In this document: piece after piece, positions 42,304-55,355 of the stretch
Position numbering within the stretch: position 1 is the stretch's first letter
Layout: each line of letters begins with the position of its first letter
Origin: Erythroxylum novogranatense
Taxonomy: Eukaryota; Streptophyta; Magnoliopsida; Malpighiales; Erythroxylaceae
Reading direction: 5' to 3'
Assembly: GCA_029891385.1 (NCBI GenBank)
Contig: CM057228.1
Span: forward strand, 17,818,309 to 17,882,308
Length of the DNA stretch: 64,000 bases
The notes under the pieces: generated by a model
What the model saw: the letters and a program-made list of their open reading frames with translations, nothing else
Told to the model about the DNA's origin: nothing
Databases searched by the model: none
Position numbers and translations under genes: made by a program

Positions 42304-44756
42304 ATGGAAAATATGGAATCATCCTCTACTCGTGGTAAGTCCGATCCAGCATGGAATTATTTTTCTTCCTCTCAAGCATCTGATGGGAATGTCCAATATA
42401 ACTGTATGTTTTGCGGTAGAATATTTAAAGGAGGAGGAATTTTTAGAATGAAAGAACATCTTACTGGTGTTAAGGGTAATATTGCTCCTTGCAAAAAAGT
42501 GTCACTTGATGTGCGTGATATGATTGGAAAATATTTGCAGCAACAAGTAAAAAAGAAAAAGGAAAATAAAGAGGCTCATAATGTATCTTTTGGAGATGAT
42601 GAAACACCACAAGCATTAGATAAAGGAACAATAAAAGCTACTATTGACATAGATTCATATTTTTCTCCAAGAACTACTCCTGGTTCTCAACCTAGTCTAA
42701 AAAGTTTGATGGTTGATAAGGATGTTGTTTTGAGATGTAAAAGAGCATGGGCTAGATGGTTATATCATTCACGTATTCCTTTAAATGCTTTAAATTCACC
42801 ATATTTTCAAGAAGCAATTGATGCTACAACAGCAATAGGCCCAGGATTTAAGGCACCATCTTATTATGAGTTGCGTGTGCCTTTGCTTCAAGATTTAAAA
42901 AAGGAATGTCAGTTAATTGTGGATACATATAAATCTTGTTGGGAATCAACGGGATGCACTATTATGGAAGATGGGTGGACTGATCAAAGACAAAGAACCT
43001 TGATTAATTTCTTGGTTTATTGTAATATGGGAGCAACTTTTATCAAGTCTGTTGATGCTTCTGACATGGTAAAAAGTGGTAATGCTTTATCTGAATTATT
43101 CTCTGAAATTGTCGAGTTGGTTGGACCAAAGAATGTTGTGCATTTTGTAACAGATAATGCAGCTAATTATGTATCAGCTAGGCACTTATTACAATCAAAG
43201 TATGGGCATATTTATTGGTCTCCATGTGCTGCTCATTGTATAAATCTTATTTTAAAAGATATTGGTGGTATGGATCATATTTCTAGTCTTGCTTCACGCG
43301 TATCTAAGATCACAATTTTTGTGTATAATCATGTCACATTTTTGTCTTGATTAAGAAAGCAAGAAGATTGGGTTGAGATCGTGCGTCCCGCTGCTACTAG
43401 GTTTGCAACTACATTTATTACTTTGAAAAGTATTTATCAACATAAGCATCAACTTCAAAATTTGGTAACAAGTAAGCACTTTTCAAGTCATAAATTATCA
43501 AAGAGTGAAAAAGGAAAAGAAGTTTGCGCTATTATTCTAGATAATAAATTTTGGGATGCTTGCTTGATCATTGTGAAGATTGTGGCTCCACTTATAAGGC
43601 TGTTGAGGATTGTTGACTCAGATGAGAAGCCATCTTTGGGGTATATATATGATGGTATGTATAGAGCTCGCAAAACAATTACAAATCTTTTTAAAGGGAA
43701 TGAGAGATTATACAAGCCTTATATAGATATTATTGATCGATTTATGGGATAAGCATCTTACTCAAAGGATCCACTTAGTAGCTTATTTTCTCAATCCTTA
43801 TTGCTTTTATAGTGGAGAAATGCGATAAGTAATATTATGGGAGGTTTGTTTGATGTGATTGAATGCAAAGGTATTTTTCTAGTGAAGAGCAATCCTGTTT
43901 ATAAATGAAATTAAATTGTATCGTGAAGGTTTAGAGAGTTTTGCTAAATCATCAAGAAAGAGAAAACCGGCGATGAAAAAATGCAGCCTGTAAGTTTTAT
44001 ACTTTTAAGTTTTAATTCATTAATATATATTTTATCATAACTGTTAATTTAAAATGCGATGAGTGGTGGAGATTATTCAAAGGATGTTGCTCCAACATTG
44101 AGAAAACTCGCTATTAGGTTACTCAGTCAAACAACTTCTGCATCAGGTTGTGAACGTAATTGGAGTGTTTTTGAACGTATTCATACAAAGAAACGTAATC
44201 GTTTGGAACATCAAAGACTTAATGACCTTGTTTACGTTATTTATAATCTGCGAATGAAGAACATGTATTTTATATTTTTGTTTTTATTTCAATAATTTTA
44301 TTTTTGTTATTGACTTTATAATTGCTCTATTATGTGTTCAGAGCGCTTAATAAGAAGAGAACGTATGATCCAATTGATATTGATTGTATTGAACATACTG
44401 ATTTTTGGATCGAAGAAGAAGAACCATAGCCTGATCTTGATTATAATAAACTTGAAAGGACCATTTATGAAGAAAATGCATTAAATACAACAAATGAATT
44501 AAGAACATCAAGCGATGGTGGGTTCATATCTTATTTTGATTATATTTAAGTTAAAATTATATCAGATTACAAGTTTGCAATTGAGAATAATTTCATACGT
44601 TACTAATTTGTAATTTATTTTAATGTAGTAGAAGAAGTGGATGCAAATACTTTGGATGAAAGCGTAGTTTACGAATCTTTAAATATCGTTGGAGAATTTG
44701 GAGCTTTTGACGATGATGAGACGCAACCTCCTTTAGAAATACAAATTTTCTCTTAA
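42304..44756 (+). pseudogene. hAT transposase with BED zinc finger (broken)
   Basis: The first open piece, 42304-43350 (348 aa), starts at a good ATG. It has an N-terminal BED-type finger (residues about 12-60: WNYFSSS, CMFCGRIFKGGG, H near 55) and a DUF659-type catalytic region with TIMEDGWTDQR and FVTDNAANYVSA, both holding conserved acidic residues. An in-frame TGA at 43348-43350 precedes a continuation at 43351-43752. A frameshift near 43735 follows (DLWDKHLTQRIHLVAYFLNP is readable after it). The C-terminal dimerisation region is at 44059-44295 (LLSQTTSASGCERNWSVFE...RLNDLVYV). Likely introns precede exons at 44337-44515 (KRTYDPIDID) and about 44628-44756 (ending at TAA). The enzyme would cut and move hAT elements. 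As written it is inactive. Confidence 0.85.
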
Positions 44757-45000
44757 ATGTTATTTTAAGTTTTATATTGGACTCATATTTATTTATTTTT
44801 AGTTCATTAGATAATGATAAACATTGGTGTATTTTTCATTTCAATAAAATATTTTATTTTTATTTATTCTTATAAAATTTTCATCTTATTTATTATATTC
44901 CAGTTTGATAGTGGTTCACTACCGGTTGAACCTCTAAACCTTAAACCTTTCCTTCGACCGGTTCAATGTCCGGTCTGGTTTTAAAAACATTGGTTAAGAC

Positions 45001-45099
45001 GTCCAGGGGGAGGCTAAACAACGTAGCGCTCAGATTCCACTACTAGGCCATCACACTGAAAGTCGCAGGCAAAGTTGAGACCGAATCTGAGAGCCATGA
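45001..45099 (-). pseudogene. LINE remnant A, middle piece (RNase H)
   Basis: The minus strand encodes MALRFGLNFACDFQCDGLVV, the helix and strand after the catalytic Glu of an RNase H. The preceding residues (IAELM) are encoded across the chromovirus insertion at 55360. The right end carries the TSD CATGA (45095-45099), shared with 55356-55360. Confidence 0.8.
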
Positions 45100-47977
45100 T
45101 GTAGCGCCCCCTCACTGTAGGGTACACATCGGGAAACCCGAAGGTCACACCGATACGTATCCCACGATAAAGGTGCACCACCAGAACATTTCCACTAATA
45201 ATCCACATGGCATCGCAATAATTTAAAACCATAACATAATACAATATCAGAAACCGCTAAATTTTAAAATCATAATATCAATCTGATACAGTCATCTAGC
45301 AACAGAATAGACAAGTCTATCAGTCCCCTAAATAAAACCAAAAAGGAAACTGATACAAACATCTATCCTAAGTCATCCTCAAAATTCAACCCAGCTGACT
45401 GACCTGTGTGCCATCGCTTCTCCTGCCAGTACGCTCGCATGGTAGGAAAAGGCTATCTCCGGAGCTAGGGGTCTATTCTATCAGTCCTGAAAAATAGGTT
45501 GCAATTTTGGGTGAATTTATAACTCAAGGAGAAACCATCATCGATGGTTCACTCAAATCATGCATTACGCAAATTGCATGACAAAGACGCACAGTAATAT
45601 TCAATTAATGTATTATATAACAATTTATGATAGTTTATAATTAAGGTACGATGTCGGTGACAATATTACAAGAATATGTAGCGTTTATGATATCACATCA
45701 CAATTTCTGATAGAATCATGGCATCACACGATTCAAGAATCATCACGAAATTTGGCAATTCAATCACCATGTATATAATGCATATGAGACTCTTTCCGCT
45801 TATTCAAGACAGCCCAAGTGCTCATCGGTGTTCATGGAGGACGCGTGATTTTCTCCCTCGGGCTAAGCCCGGTCAAGACAAAGGTTCGAGCTCTAGGCTC
45901 TTTTCAAATGATATTAGCAACTGGGGCACGTTCATTATCTCGATCATGCATTTATGCATGCAATGCGATGTTTAATGATTTGCAGATACGGCTATAAAAG
46001 CCCAAGATATTAAAGACTCAAGAATCCAAATGATATGGCTATAAAGCCCGAAGATTGCATTTTCGGTGTCATATAGTAATCCAATCCAATACGGTGAAAG
46101 CATGCAATTAGAACGTATACCATTCAAGAGTTCTCGATATTACAATGGTCCAATCGTATTCAAGAAAAGCATGTCATTCAATCACGTACATTTCAAAGAA
46201 TCGTGCAATTCACATTATCCAATCCCACGCAGAAGAGCATGCAATTGGTCACATACATTTCAAAGAAGCATACCATTCGATCATACTCTTTGCAGTAATC
46301 ATACAGTTCAATCTTATATATTTCAGTAGTTATACAGTTCACATTGGCAAGTCATTCACATTAAGCATCTAGACAATCAGGAATTTGAGAAGCCATCTAG
46401 GTTACTCACCTGTAACTTCCGAGCTAATGCCTGGAAGTTCCAGCAATGTCCGTGGAACGACGATCCAACGGCGCCTCTATAACGTAAAAAATACAGTCCA
46501 TTACTAATTGCTCAATTAAACAGTGCAGTAATGCATATGTCTCAGTGAAATGATGTACAATGCATGTCCACGATTTTTCGGTGCTAAATCCCAATCGGTA
46601 CTTTAAGCCCAATTCTATCTCTTTGTTCAATTGATCACTAATAAATGATCCATTCCTAAAATCCAGTCAATTTTCCTCAATTCGAATCACCTATAGCAAT
46701 TTTTCCTATTCATCGGGTCAAAACCTCAATTGCAATTTCCCAATCAAAACTCCAATAGTCTCAATTTGACATTTAGGTCACACTATAACCCATGATTGAC
46801 CTTAATCTCTATAATTCATTATCAATTAAATCAATTCTAACTCCCATAATTATCCTCAATTGTAGACCTCTTTCTCTAGTTCACAATGAATCAGGAATCA
46901 CCTCAATCGGAGGTCTATACCATAAGTTATGCCCAATAAACTAATACTCATCCATTCAGAAATCACCCCTTCGCCGCGACCTATTCCCTTCGCCGCGACG
47001 AAGAGAAGATCGCTCGCCGCGGCACGCAACCCTTCGCGCCTCTCGCCGCGACGTCCAGCCCGCTTGTCGCGACGAAGGCCTCAGCGCCTCTAAGCTCGTC
47101 GCGACGTGCGACGGTCCGATCGTCTTCTCCGATCGATTTCCGCCATTAATACACTCTCAACTCAACATTTAACACTCCCATCTACTCTATCTAACTCATA
47201 AAATACCATAAATACACTAAAAACCATTAATAACAACATTAAACACAAAAATACTTACCAATCAAACGATCAATCCACAATCACCTTAACCCTAAAAATC
47301 CTCTGAAATCAACGATCCAACAATTTCAAAGCCTCAAACCTTCACCAATCACCATAGGCAAGTTAGATTAACACAATAAGGAAGAAGCCATAAGAAGAAA
47401 TCGAAGGATCTCACCGTTGGGAGAAAAATCGAATCACCGTAGAGGGGAAGAACTCATATGCCTTAGGTAAACTTTTCCCCCAAATTTCAAACCTAGTATT
47501 TATAGACTTAAGTCTCCGAATCAGTCCAAATTTTAGTCTCGAAATTTCAGTGGCTCAACATATTTATTTCCTATCAGTAAATTCTAATTTTTCCGTTGCC
47601 ATAGGACAGTTCTTTCAGTACTATACAGTCAATCGGTCTGTCACCCCATATATTTCCGATCCGAGCATTTTCTCCTGAAAATTTCCTATAAACCACTAAA
47701 ATTTACCAGTCACTCAGAACCAATATTAAATTAGTCAATTGAACCCAATTACTCTAAGTTCTCAATTAACCCCCAATTCAGTCAGTCCGGTCAGTTCATG
47801 CTCGCAATCAAATCCCGGAAATCATGAATGCAAGTACCTATGAATAAATGCATATGCAATAAACCTGTTCCTCTATAATTAGAGGCCAAGAATATGCTCG
47901 ATCAATGAATGCGGTGAAATCCAATCGCTCAACCCAATGATCAAAATACCCTTGCTAATGATAGAACGGATGTTACA
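45100..47977 (-). repeat. 3' LTR of minus-strand chromovirus
   Basis: 2,878 bp, aligning with 52540-55355 (2,816 bp). TATA box (minus strand TATAAATA) at 47497-47504. CpG palindrome-rich segment at about 46970-47110. Small frames here, such as 45014-45244 and 46066-46372, are not genes. Confidence 0.9.
47497..47504 (-). promoter_or_regulatory. TATA box in chromovirus LTR
   Basis: Minus strand TATAAATACTAGG. The same motif is at 54883-54890 in the other LTR, which would drive element transcription. Confidence 0.6.
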
Positions 47978-47995
47978 ATTCACCCTCCTAATTAA
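47978..47995 (-). promoter_or_regulatory. Polypurine tract of minus-strand chromovirus
   Basis: The minus strand reads AGGAGGGTGAAT directly before the LTR start. Confidence 0.7.
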
Positions 47996-47999
47996 AATT

Positions 48000-49400
48000 T
48001 CGTCCTCAAAATTTTATACCGTCTGATCAAATAAATGAGGATATCGACTCCTCATATGCTCCTCGCCTCCCATGTAGCTTCCTCAAGAGTGGTTCTTCCA
48101 AAGGACTTTCACCAATGGAATTACCCCGTTCCTCGGTTGCTTGACCCGTGATCCAATAATACATCGGCTCCTCAACATAGGTCAAATCATGGCTACCTCA
48201 ATCTCTGGAGCCGGGATTACATGCATCGGGCCTGAACGGTACCGTCGGAGCATACTAACATGAAACACGTCATGCATCTGGGACATCTCACTTGGTAATG
48301 CCAGTCTGTAAGCCAACGGTCCTATCCTCTCAAGGATCTCATACGGACCGATATACCGAGGGCTCAACTTGCCCTTATGGCCAAACCTCAAGATTCTTTC
48401 CAAGGAGACACTCGGAGAAACACTCGTCCCTACATCAGCACTCTATATCTCGCCGATGCCGATCCACATAGCTCTTTTTGTTCGTCTGAGAGCGCTTGAT
48501 GCGACTCCGATCAATCTATACCTTATCCATCAGATCTCGGATCAGCTCGGGACCTCTATCGATCTCATACCCTCTTCATCCCAATATATGGCGATCGACA
48601 CGGCCTCCCATACAAGGCCTCATACGGTGCCATCCCAATACTACTCGATATTGGTTGTTGTAGCAAACTCAATCGGTGCAACATCGATCCCATGATCCTC
48701 TCGAACTCCAATACACACGCCAAGCATGTCCTCAACAGTCGAATCGCCCTCTCGCTCGTCCATCTGTCTCGAGGATGAAATGCGATTAAAGTTCAACTCG
48801 CATCCATAGCGATCAGAGGCTCTTCCAACCTCGAGGTGAACTGGGATCCTCGCTCGAGACTATCGATAACGGAACCCCATGCAACCGCATAATCTCTACC
48901 ACATACTTCGGGCGGTGATCGAGAGTATTGCTCTCCCTCACTGGTAAGAAGTGAGCCGATTTAGTCAATCGGTCCACTATGACCCAGATGGCATCATGTT
49001 GCCTCGGTGTCCTAGGCAACCCTGTCACGAAATCCATGGTAATTCGCTCCCACTTCCACTCCGGAATGGGCAACGAATGCAACTTACCCACTGGAGCCTG
49101 GTGCTCAGCCTTGACCTGCTGGCACGTCAGACACCTGGACACAAACTTTGTCACTTGCCTCTTCATACCAGGCCACTAGAAATGCTGTCTCAGAGTACGA
49201 TACATCTTGGTCGTACCAGGATGCATCGCATAGGCAGCTACATGTGCCTCCTCGAGGATCTCCCGTCTCAAATCATCAATATCAGGCACACACAGTCTCT
49301 GACCCATCCATAAAGTCCCATCTCTCAACTCAAACTCTGAATCAGTACCGGCCTGGACTCTCTCAATCAGTCTCACTAACACTGGGTCTTGGTCCTAAAC
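48000..49400 (-). pseudogene. Integrase and C-terminal module of minus-strand chromovirus (broken)
   Basis: Open pieces on the minus strand: 49382-49176 (zinc-finger start, EEAHVAAYAMHPGTTKMYRT), 49166-48813 (CLTCQQVKAEHQ, then the catalytic core WERITMDFVTGLPRTPRQHD and LHGVPLSIVS) and 48403-48182 (GKLSPRYIGPYEILERIGPL, then LRRYRSGPMHVIPAPEIEV, the chromodomain side). The second catalytic Asp should follow IVS; here it reads SSEDPSS, showing a frame or base change. Adjacent pieces are in different frames. Confidence 0.8.
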
Positions 49401-49499
49401 TCTTCGGATCCTATCATGCAACATCGACCTCAGCCTCAGAGTAGCAATCAGAGCTCCATCCTGACCCATATCCATCTGAACATTAAGAGCTCTCAATGA

Positions 49500-51290
49500 A
49501 TCGCACTGTAACCTCGAAACCGAACCTAAGTCAGACTACCATGCGATCTCCTACTCGAAGGCATCGGCCACCACATTGGCCTTCCTGGATGATACTCAAT
49601 CGTGCGGTCATAGTCCTTCAAGAACTCTATCCATCTCCTCCGCCTCAGATGAGCTCTCTCGACTCAATAGATATCCGAGACTCTTATGATCGATGAAGAT
49701 CCGAATGTCTCCCCATACAGATAGTGTCTCCAGATCTTCAGAGCAAATACTACTGCAGCTAACTCCAAGTCATGCACTAGATAATTCACCTCGTGAGACC
49801 TCAACTATCTCGAGGCATACGCTATCACTCGACCATGCTGCATCAATACACATCCAGTCCACGATGCGAGGCATCATCAGAACTACAAAGCCTCCAAGAC
49901 TAAAAGGAAGGCTTAACAGGTGCAAGATTCAACCGATGTTTCAGCTCCTCAAAGCACTTCGCACTCCTCGCACCATCTAAATGGCACATTCTTCCTCAAG
50001 AGCTTCGTCAAAGGCGGAGATCAACGAAAACCCTCGGCGAACCTCCGTAATATCCGCCGATCTTAGGAAACTCCGCAACTCGCACACTCCTCGGAATCTC
50101 CCAACTCATAATCGCTCTATCTTGTGAGGATCCACTTGATATTTCTCCGGACACTACGTGCCCGTAAATACAATCTCATCGCCGTAATTCACACTTAGTG
50201 AATTTGGCTAACAACCGCCTCTCTCATGACTCGCAGAATAATCCTCGGTGCTCGGCGTGCTCTGTCTACCTCGAATAAATCAATATGTCATCAATAAATA
50301 CTATCACGAACCGTCCGGTAGGGCTGAAAACTCTATTCATCAAAGCCATGAAGGCTGCCGGGCATTAGTCAACCCAAACGGCATCACTAGGAATTGAAAT
50401 GCCCGCACACGCTTCCTCAAGGCACTCTTAGCACATCGGCCTCGCAATCCTTAATCGGTAATAGCCTCGATCTCGATCCAATTTAGTGAACACCGAGCTC
50501 CCTCGCAATCGATCAAATAAATCGTCAATCCTAGGCGGTGGATACTTATTCTTCTTTGTCACCCGATTCAACCGCCTATAGTCAATGCAGCCTCATTGTC
50601 CGCCCTTTTCTTCACAACAAGACGGGCTCCCATGGTGAAACACTCGGTCTAATGAACCCTTATCCAAGAACTCCTGCAATTGAGCCTTAAGCTCTCTCGG
50701 CCCACCGGTGCCATCCTATACGGAGGATCGATATAAATGCATCCGAACAAGATCAATCTCAAACTCTATCTCCCGCTCTGGCGGCAATCCCGGTAACTCC
50801 TCGAGAAACACATCTGGAAATTCCTTAACTACGGGAACATCCTGCAATCTCATCTCTACTCTGGAATCCACTACGTGAGCCAGATAGGCCTCACAACCTC
50901 CCTGCATCAACCTCAGGGCACTCAAGAAGGATATCATCCTCGCTGGCACTACCTGACTAACTCCTCGAAACACCACTTTGGGCTGACCAGGAGACTCCAA
51001 TACAACATCCTTGGTGTAACAGTCCATGACCGCCCTATGTACAGTCTACCAATCCATCCCCAATATCACATCAATCTCCTCGAGCGTAACGATCGATCGG
51101 CACTGTAATCGCCGATCGATCCGAACTCGACATCCCATACGCACCTCTCCCAATACAACAGACTACCTAGAGGTGTATTCACCTCTAACCCACACTGTAA
51201 CCTCTGCCGCCATCCCCATGCGTCTACATGCTAAATGCGGTAATGAAGGAATGAGTGGATCCAGGATCCAACAATGCATATACCTCAATA
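49500..51290 (-). pseudogene. Protease, RT and RNase H of minus-strand chromovirus (broken)
   Basis: Minus-strand landmarks: a protease-like ALLDPGSTHS at about 51250-51285; the RT linker VVKEFPDVFLEELPGLPPER inside the open piece 51027-50716; the catalytic [10 protein letters not shown] at about 50265-50300; and RNase H IFIDHKSL near 49685-49710. Order and spacing match the first chromovirus. No long frame survives, and G/C-rich codons seem to have lost bases repeatedly. Confidence 0.75.
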
Positions 51291-51499
51291 CCAGAAATAA
51301 GAAGCATACCCGCAACAACATCCGAGGAATCCGGGCCTCCGCCGAGTCATGGCATAGACCCTATCAGGATCGCTGCTCGCCGGTCCCTCCGACCACTGCG
51401 GACCCCTCCGCCGACCTCGGCCTCGGCCTCGGCCTCTCCATCCCGATCCACCACCACGACTCACTGGATCGTGGTATTGTCGCTCGATCTTCGGTCATA

Positions 51500-52460
51500 G
51501 TAGATCGGCTCCCAAAGTCTCAGGCGGCTCCTCACTAGGTGGTCCATCGAACCACACCTCAAACAGCTCCAGATAGCCATCGACACTCTCCATCGTGTCT
51601 CTTGCCACAATGCTCACAAAAGGAGCAGATCGCTCAAAATCTGCATCGCCGCCACCACTAACAATCTGCATAACTCGCCCCTCCGCCATGACCGGTCTGT
51701 CTAGCCCTCCGCAGATCTGAAGGGCCTACTGTCGCCATCGAACCTTCGCCAAGACTACCCGCATCCACCGGATCTCTTATGCCGGGCCCCCTTATCAGTC
51801 TCATTCATACGCTGTCTCAACAGTTGCTCTATCCTCACTCCTGCAGCCCTTAGTTCAATAAAACTGCCCATATCAGATCTAGCCAATAGTGTATGGATCT
51901 CCAGATTGAGTTCGCCCTCAAAACGTCGACACTTGTCACCTCTAAGCCACCGGAAGAAGCATATACCACTAACTCGCTGAACCGCACTCATAATCGGTCA
52001 CGGTCAATCGCCTCGCCTCACTCTAGAACTCCCAGAACTTCATTTCCAGATAAATCTTGGGCATGAAATTGTCCTTGAACGCCCTCAAAAATCATCCCAT
52101 GTCAGCAGTGCAGGGCTCGGTGGTACCGCGGAGCGATCTTCCACCATCGATATGCGTAACCTCAGCAGAGAAACCGATAATCGAAACGCCATCCGAAGTC
52201 ACGGTCCATCTCGATCGAGGACTCTCTCTCGTCCTCTCTAGCCATCCTCGGCCTCCGCAAGGTCGGTGCTACCATAAGTCAACCGCCGCCATGCTAGCTG
52301 ATCATATCTCCGTTCCCGTCTCACAGGAACTCGAGGAGGCAACTCCTCTGAATGAGGCACAGGAGACTCCCTACTAGCTCCTACCGATTCCAGGTCAGCT
52401 GGTTGTTCAACTCGATCTTCAAGAACGGATGACCTAAAACAGACAAGAAATTCCAATCAG
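51500..52460 (-). pseudogene. gag of minus-strand chromovirus (broken)
   Basis: The open piece 51991-51755 carries CRRFEGELNLEIHTLLARSD followed by ELRAAGVRIEQLLRQRMNE, the conserved Gag core of Tekay-type elements. Pieces at 52456-52238 and 51689-51495 (FERSAPF...) flank it in other frames. Confidence 0.7.
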
Positions 52461-52522
52461 TTCTGCTATGCTTACAGTGATTCAAGCCTAAATTACACTA
52501 TGCCCAAAAGATGCCAAACCAT

Positions 52523-52534
52523 GCTCTGATACCA
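52523..52534 (-). promoter_or_regulatory. Primer binding site of minus-strand chromovirus
   Basis: The minus strand reads TGGTATCAGAGC, the exact plant Met-tRNA primer site, 5 bases inside the 5' LTR boundary at 52540. Confidence 0.85.
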
Positions 52535-52539
52535 TTTAA

Positions 52540-55355
52540 TGTAGCGCCCCCTCACCGTAGGGTACACATTGGGAAACCGAAAATCACACCGATACGTATC
52601 CCACGATAAAGGTGCACCACCAGAACATTTTCACTAATAATCCACATGGCATCGCAATAATTTAAAATCATAACATAACACAATATCAGAAACCGCTAAA
52701 TTTTAAAATCATAATATCAACTGACGGTCATCCAAAGAATGAAATAGACAAGTCTATCACCCCTAAATAAAACCAAAAGGAAACCGATACAAACATCTAT
52801 CCTAAGTCATCCTCAAAATCCAACCCAAATTGACCGACTGCATGTGTTATCGCTTCTCCCGCCAAAGACGTCGCACGGTAGGAAAAGGCTATCTCCGGAG
52901 CTAGGGTCTATTCTATCACCTGAAAAATAGGTTGCAATTTTGGGTGAGTTTGTGAACTCAATGAGAAACCATCATCGATAGTTCACTCAAATCACGCATT
53001 ACGCAAATCAATGACAAAGACTATACTGTAATATTCAATTAACGGTATTATATAACAATTTACGTAGTTTATAATAAAGGTATGCGATCGCGACAATATT
53101 ACAAGAATATAGAACAGTTTGATGATCACATCACAATTTGATAAATCATGGCATCACACGCTCAATAATCATCACACAATTTGGCAATTCAATCACCATG
53201 TATATAATGCATATGAGACTCTTTCCAGCTTAGTCAAGATTGTGCCCAAGTGCTCATCGGTGTTCGATGGAGGACGGCTGTGATTTCTCCCCTGGCTAAG
53301 CCCGGCCAAGATAAAGATTCGAGCTCTAGGCTCTTTTCAAAGGATATTAGCAACTTGGGACACGCCCATTATCGATCATGCATTTATGCATGCAATGCGA
53401 TGTTTAATGATTTGCAGATACTATTATAAAAGCCCAAAGATTATAAAGACTCAAGAATCCAAAGTTGATATGGCTATAAAGCCCGAAGATTGCATTCTCG
53501 GTGTCATATAGTAATCCAATCCAATACGGTGAAAGCATGCAATTAGAACGATACCATTCAAGAGTTCTCAGATATATCTGATGGTCCAATCGTATTCAAG
53601 AAAAGCATGTCATTCAATCACGTACATTTGAAGAATCGTAATTCACATTATCCAATCCCATGCAGAAGAGCATGCAATTGGTCACATACATTTCAAGAAG
53701 CATACCATTCGATCATATTCTTTGCAAGAATCATCTGATTCAATCTTATATATTTCAAGAGTTATCTGGTTCACATTGGCAAGTCATTCACATTAAGCAT
53801 CTAGACAATCAGAATTTGAGAAACCATCTAGGTTACTCACCAGAACTTCCGAGCTACTTCTCGAAGTTCCAAAGAATGTCCGTGGAACGACGATCCAAGC
53901 GCCTCTATAATAGTAAAAACACGGTCCATTACTAATTGCTCAATTAAACAAAGGCAAGAATGCATATGTCTCGATGAAATGATGTACAATGCATGTCCAC
54001 GATTTTTCTGCTAAATCCCAATCGGTACTTTAAGCCCAATTCTATCTCTTTGTTCAATTGATCACTAATAAATGATCCATTCCTAAAATCCATCAATTTT
54101 CCTCAATTCAATCACCTATAGCAATTTTTCCTATTCATCGTCAAAACCTCAATTGCAATTTCCCAATCAAACTCCAATAGTCTCAATTTGACATTTAGGT
54201 CACACCATAACCCATGATTGACCTTAATCTCTATAATTCATTACCAATTAAATCAATTCTAACTCCCATAATTATCCTCAATTGTAGACCTCTTTCTAGT
54301 TCACAATGAATCGGGAATCACCTCAATCGGAGGTCTATACCATAAGTTATGCCCAATAAACTAATACTCATCCATTCAGAATCACCCTTCGTCATGACCT
54401 ATTCCCTTCGCCACGACGAAGAGAAGATCGTCACGAGGCGTGAAACACGCCTTGCCAGGGCCAAGAACCTTCAAGCGCCTCTCGCGACGACGTCCCGCCG
54501 CTGTCATGACGAAGGCCTCAGCGCCTCTGCGCGCCATTAATACACTCTCAACTCAACATTTAACACTCCCATCTACTCTATCTAACTCATAAAATACCAT
54601 AAATACACTAAAAGCCATTAATAACAACATTAAACACAAAAATACTTACCAATCAAACGATCGATCCACAATCACCTTAACCCTAAAAATCCTCTCAAAT
54701 CAACGATCCAACAATTTCAAAGCCTCAAACCTTCACCAATCACCATAGACAAGTTAGACTAACACAATAAGGAAGAAGCCATAAGAAGAATCAAGGATCT
54801 CACCGTTGGGAGAAAAATCGAATCACCGTAGGGGAAGAACTCATATGCCTTAGGTAAACTTTTCCCCAAATTTCAAACCTAGTATTTATAGACTTAAGTC
54901 TCCGAATCACCCAAATTTTAGTCTCAAATTTCAAAGTGGCTCAACATATTTATTTCCTATCAAGAATTCTAATTTTTCCGTTGCCATAGACAGCTTCTTT
55001 CAAGATTATACAAATAATCGATGTCACCCCATATATTTCCGGTCCGAGCATTTTCTCCCGAAAATTTCCTATAAACCACTAAAATTTACCAGTCACTCAG
55101 AACCAATATTAAATCAGTCAATTGAACCCAATTACTCTAAGTTCTCAATTAACCCCAATTCACCATCCGATTACCATGCTCACAATCAAATCCCGAAAAT
55201 CATGAATGCAAGTACCTATGAATAAATGAATATGCAATAAACCTGTTCCTCTATAATTAGAGGCCAGTAACATGCTCAGTCAATGAATGCAGTGAAATCC
55301 AATCAGTTCAACCCAATGACCAAAATACCCTTGCTAACAGTAACGGGATGTTACA
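52540..55355 (-). repeat. 5' LTR of minus-strand chromovirus
   Basis: Pairs with 45100-47977. Long identical stretches are separated by short disturbed sites that centre on CAG/CTG in the other copy. TATA box at 54883-54890. TSD CATGA follows at 55356-55360. Confidence 0.9.

Larger units (their letters stand above)
38584..44992 (+). mobile_element. hAT DNA transposon carrying a nested solo LTR
   Basis: Terminal inverted repeats CAATGTTGTAAAAACC (left) and GGTTTTAAAAACATTG (right) are flanked by an 8-bp TSD GTTAAGAC (38576-38583 and 44993-45000). Subterminal DNA is rich in CCGGNCCG motifs on both sides. The interior encodes a broken BED-finger hAT transposase on the plus strand. Without the 2,074-bp solo LTR and its TSD the element is about 4.3 kb, a normal size for an autonomous hAT. 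It lies inside LINE remnant A. Confidence 0.93.
45100..55355 (-). mobile_element. Complete Ty3/Gypsy chromovirus (Tekay-like), minus strand
   Basis: LTRs at 45100-47977 and 52540-55355 begin TGTAGCGCCC and end TTACA in plus-strand reading, with 5-bp TSD CATGA (45095-45099 and 55356-55360). On the minus strand the LTR starts TGTAACATCC. The interior on the minus strand runs gag, protease, RT, RNase H, integrase, chromodomain-like tail. A Met-tRNA primer site (GCTCTGATACCA in plus reading) adjoins the right LTR, and a polypurine tract adjoins the left LTR. The insertion cuts an RNase H codon run in LINE remnant A. The coding region is heavily broken by small indels. Confidence 0.93.

Noticed and set aside
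53404..54540. Small frames inside the chromovirus LTR
   Set aside because: They are inside LTR sequence, differ between the two LTR copies and have no recognisable product.
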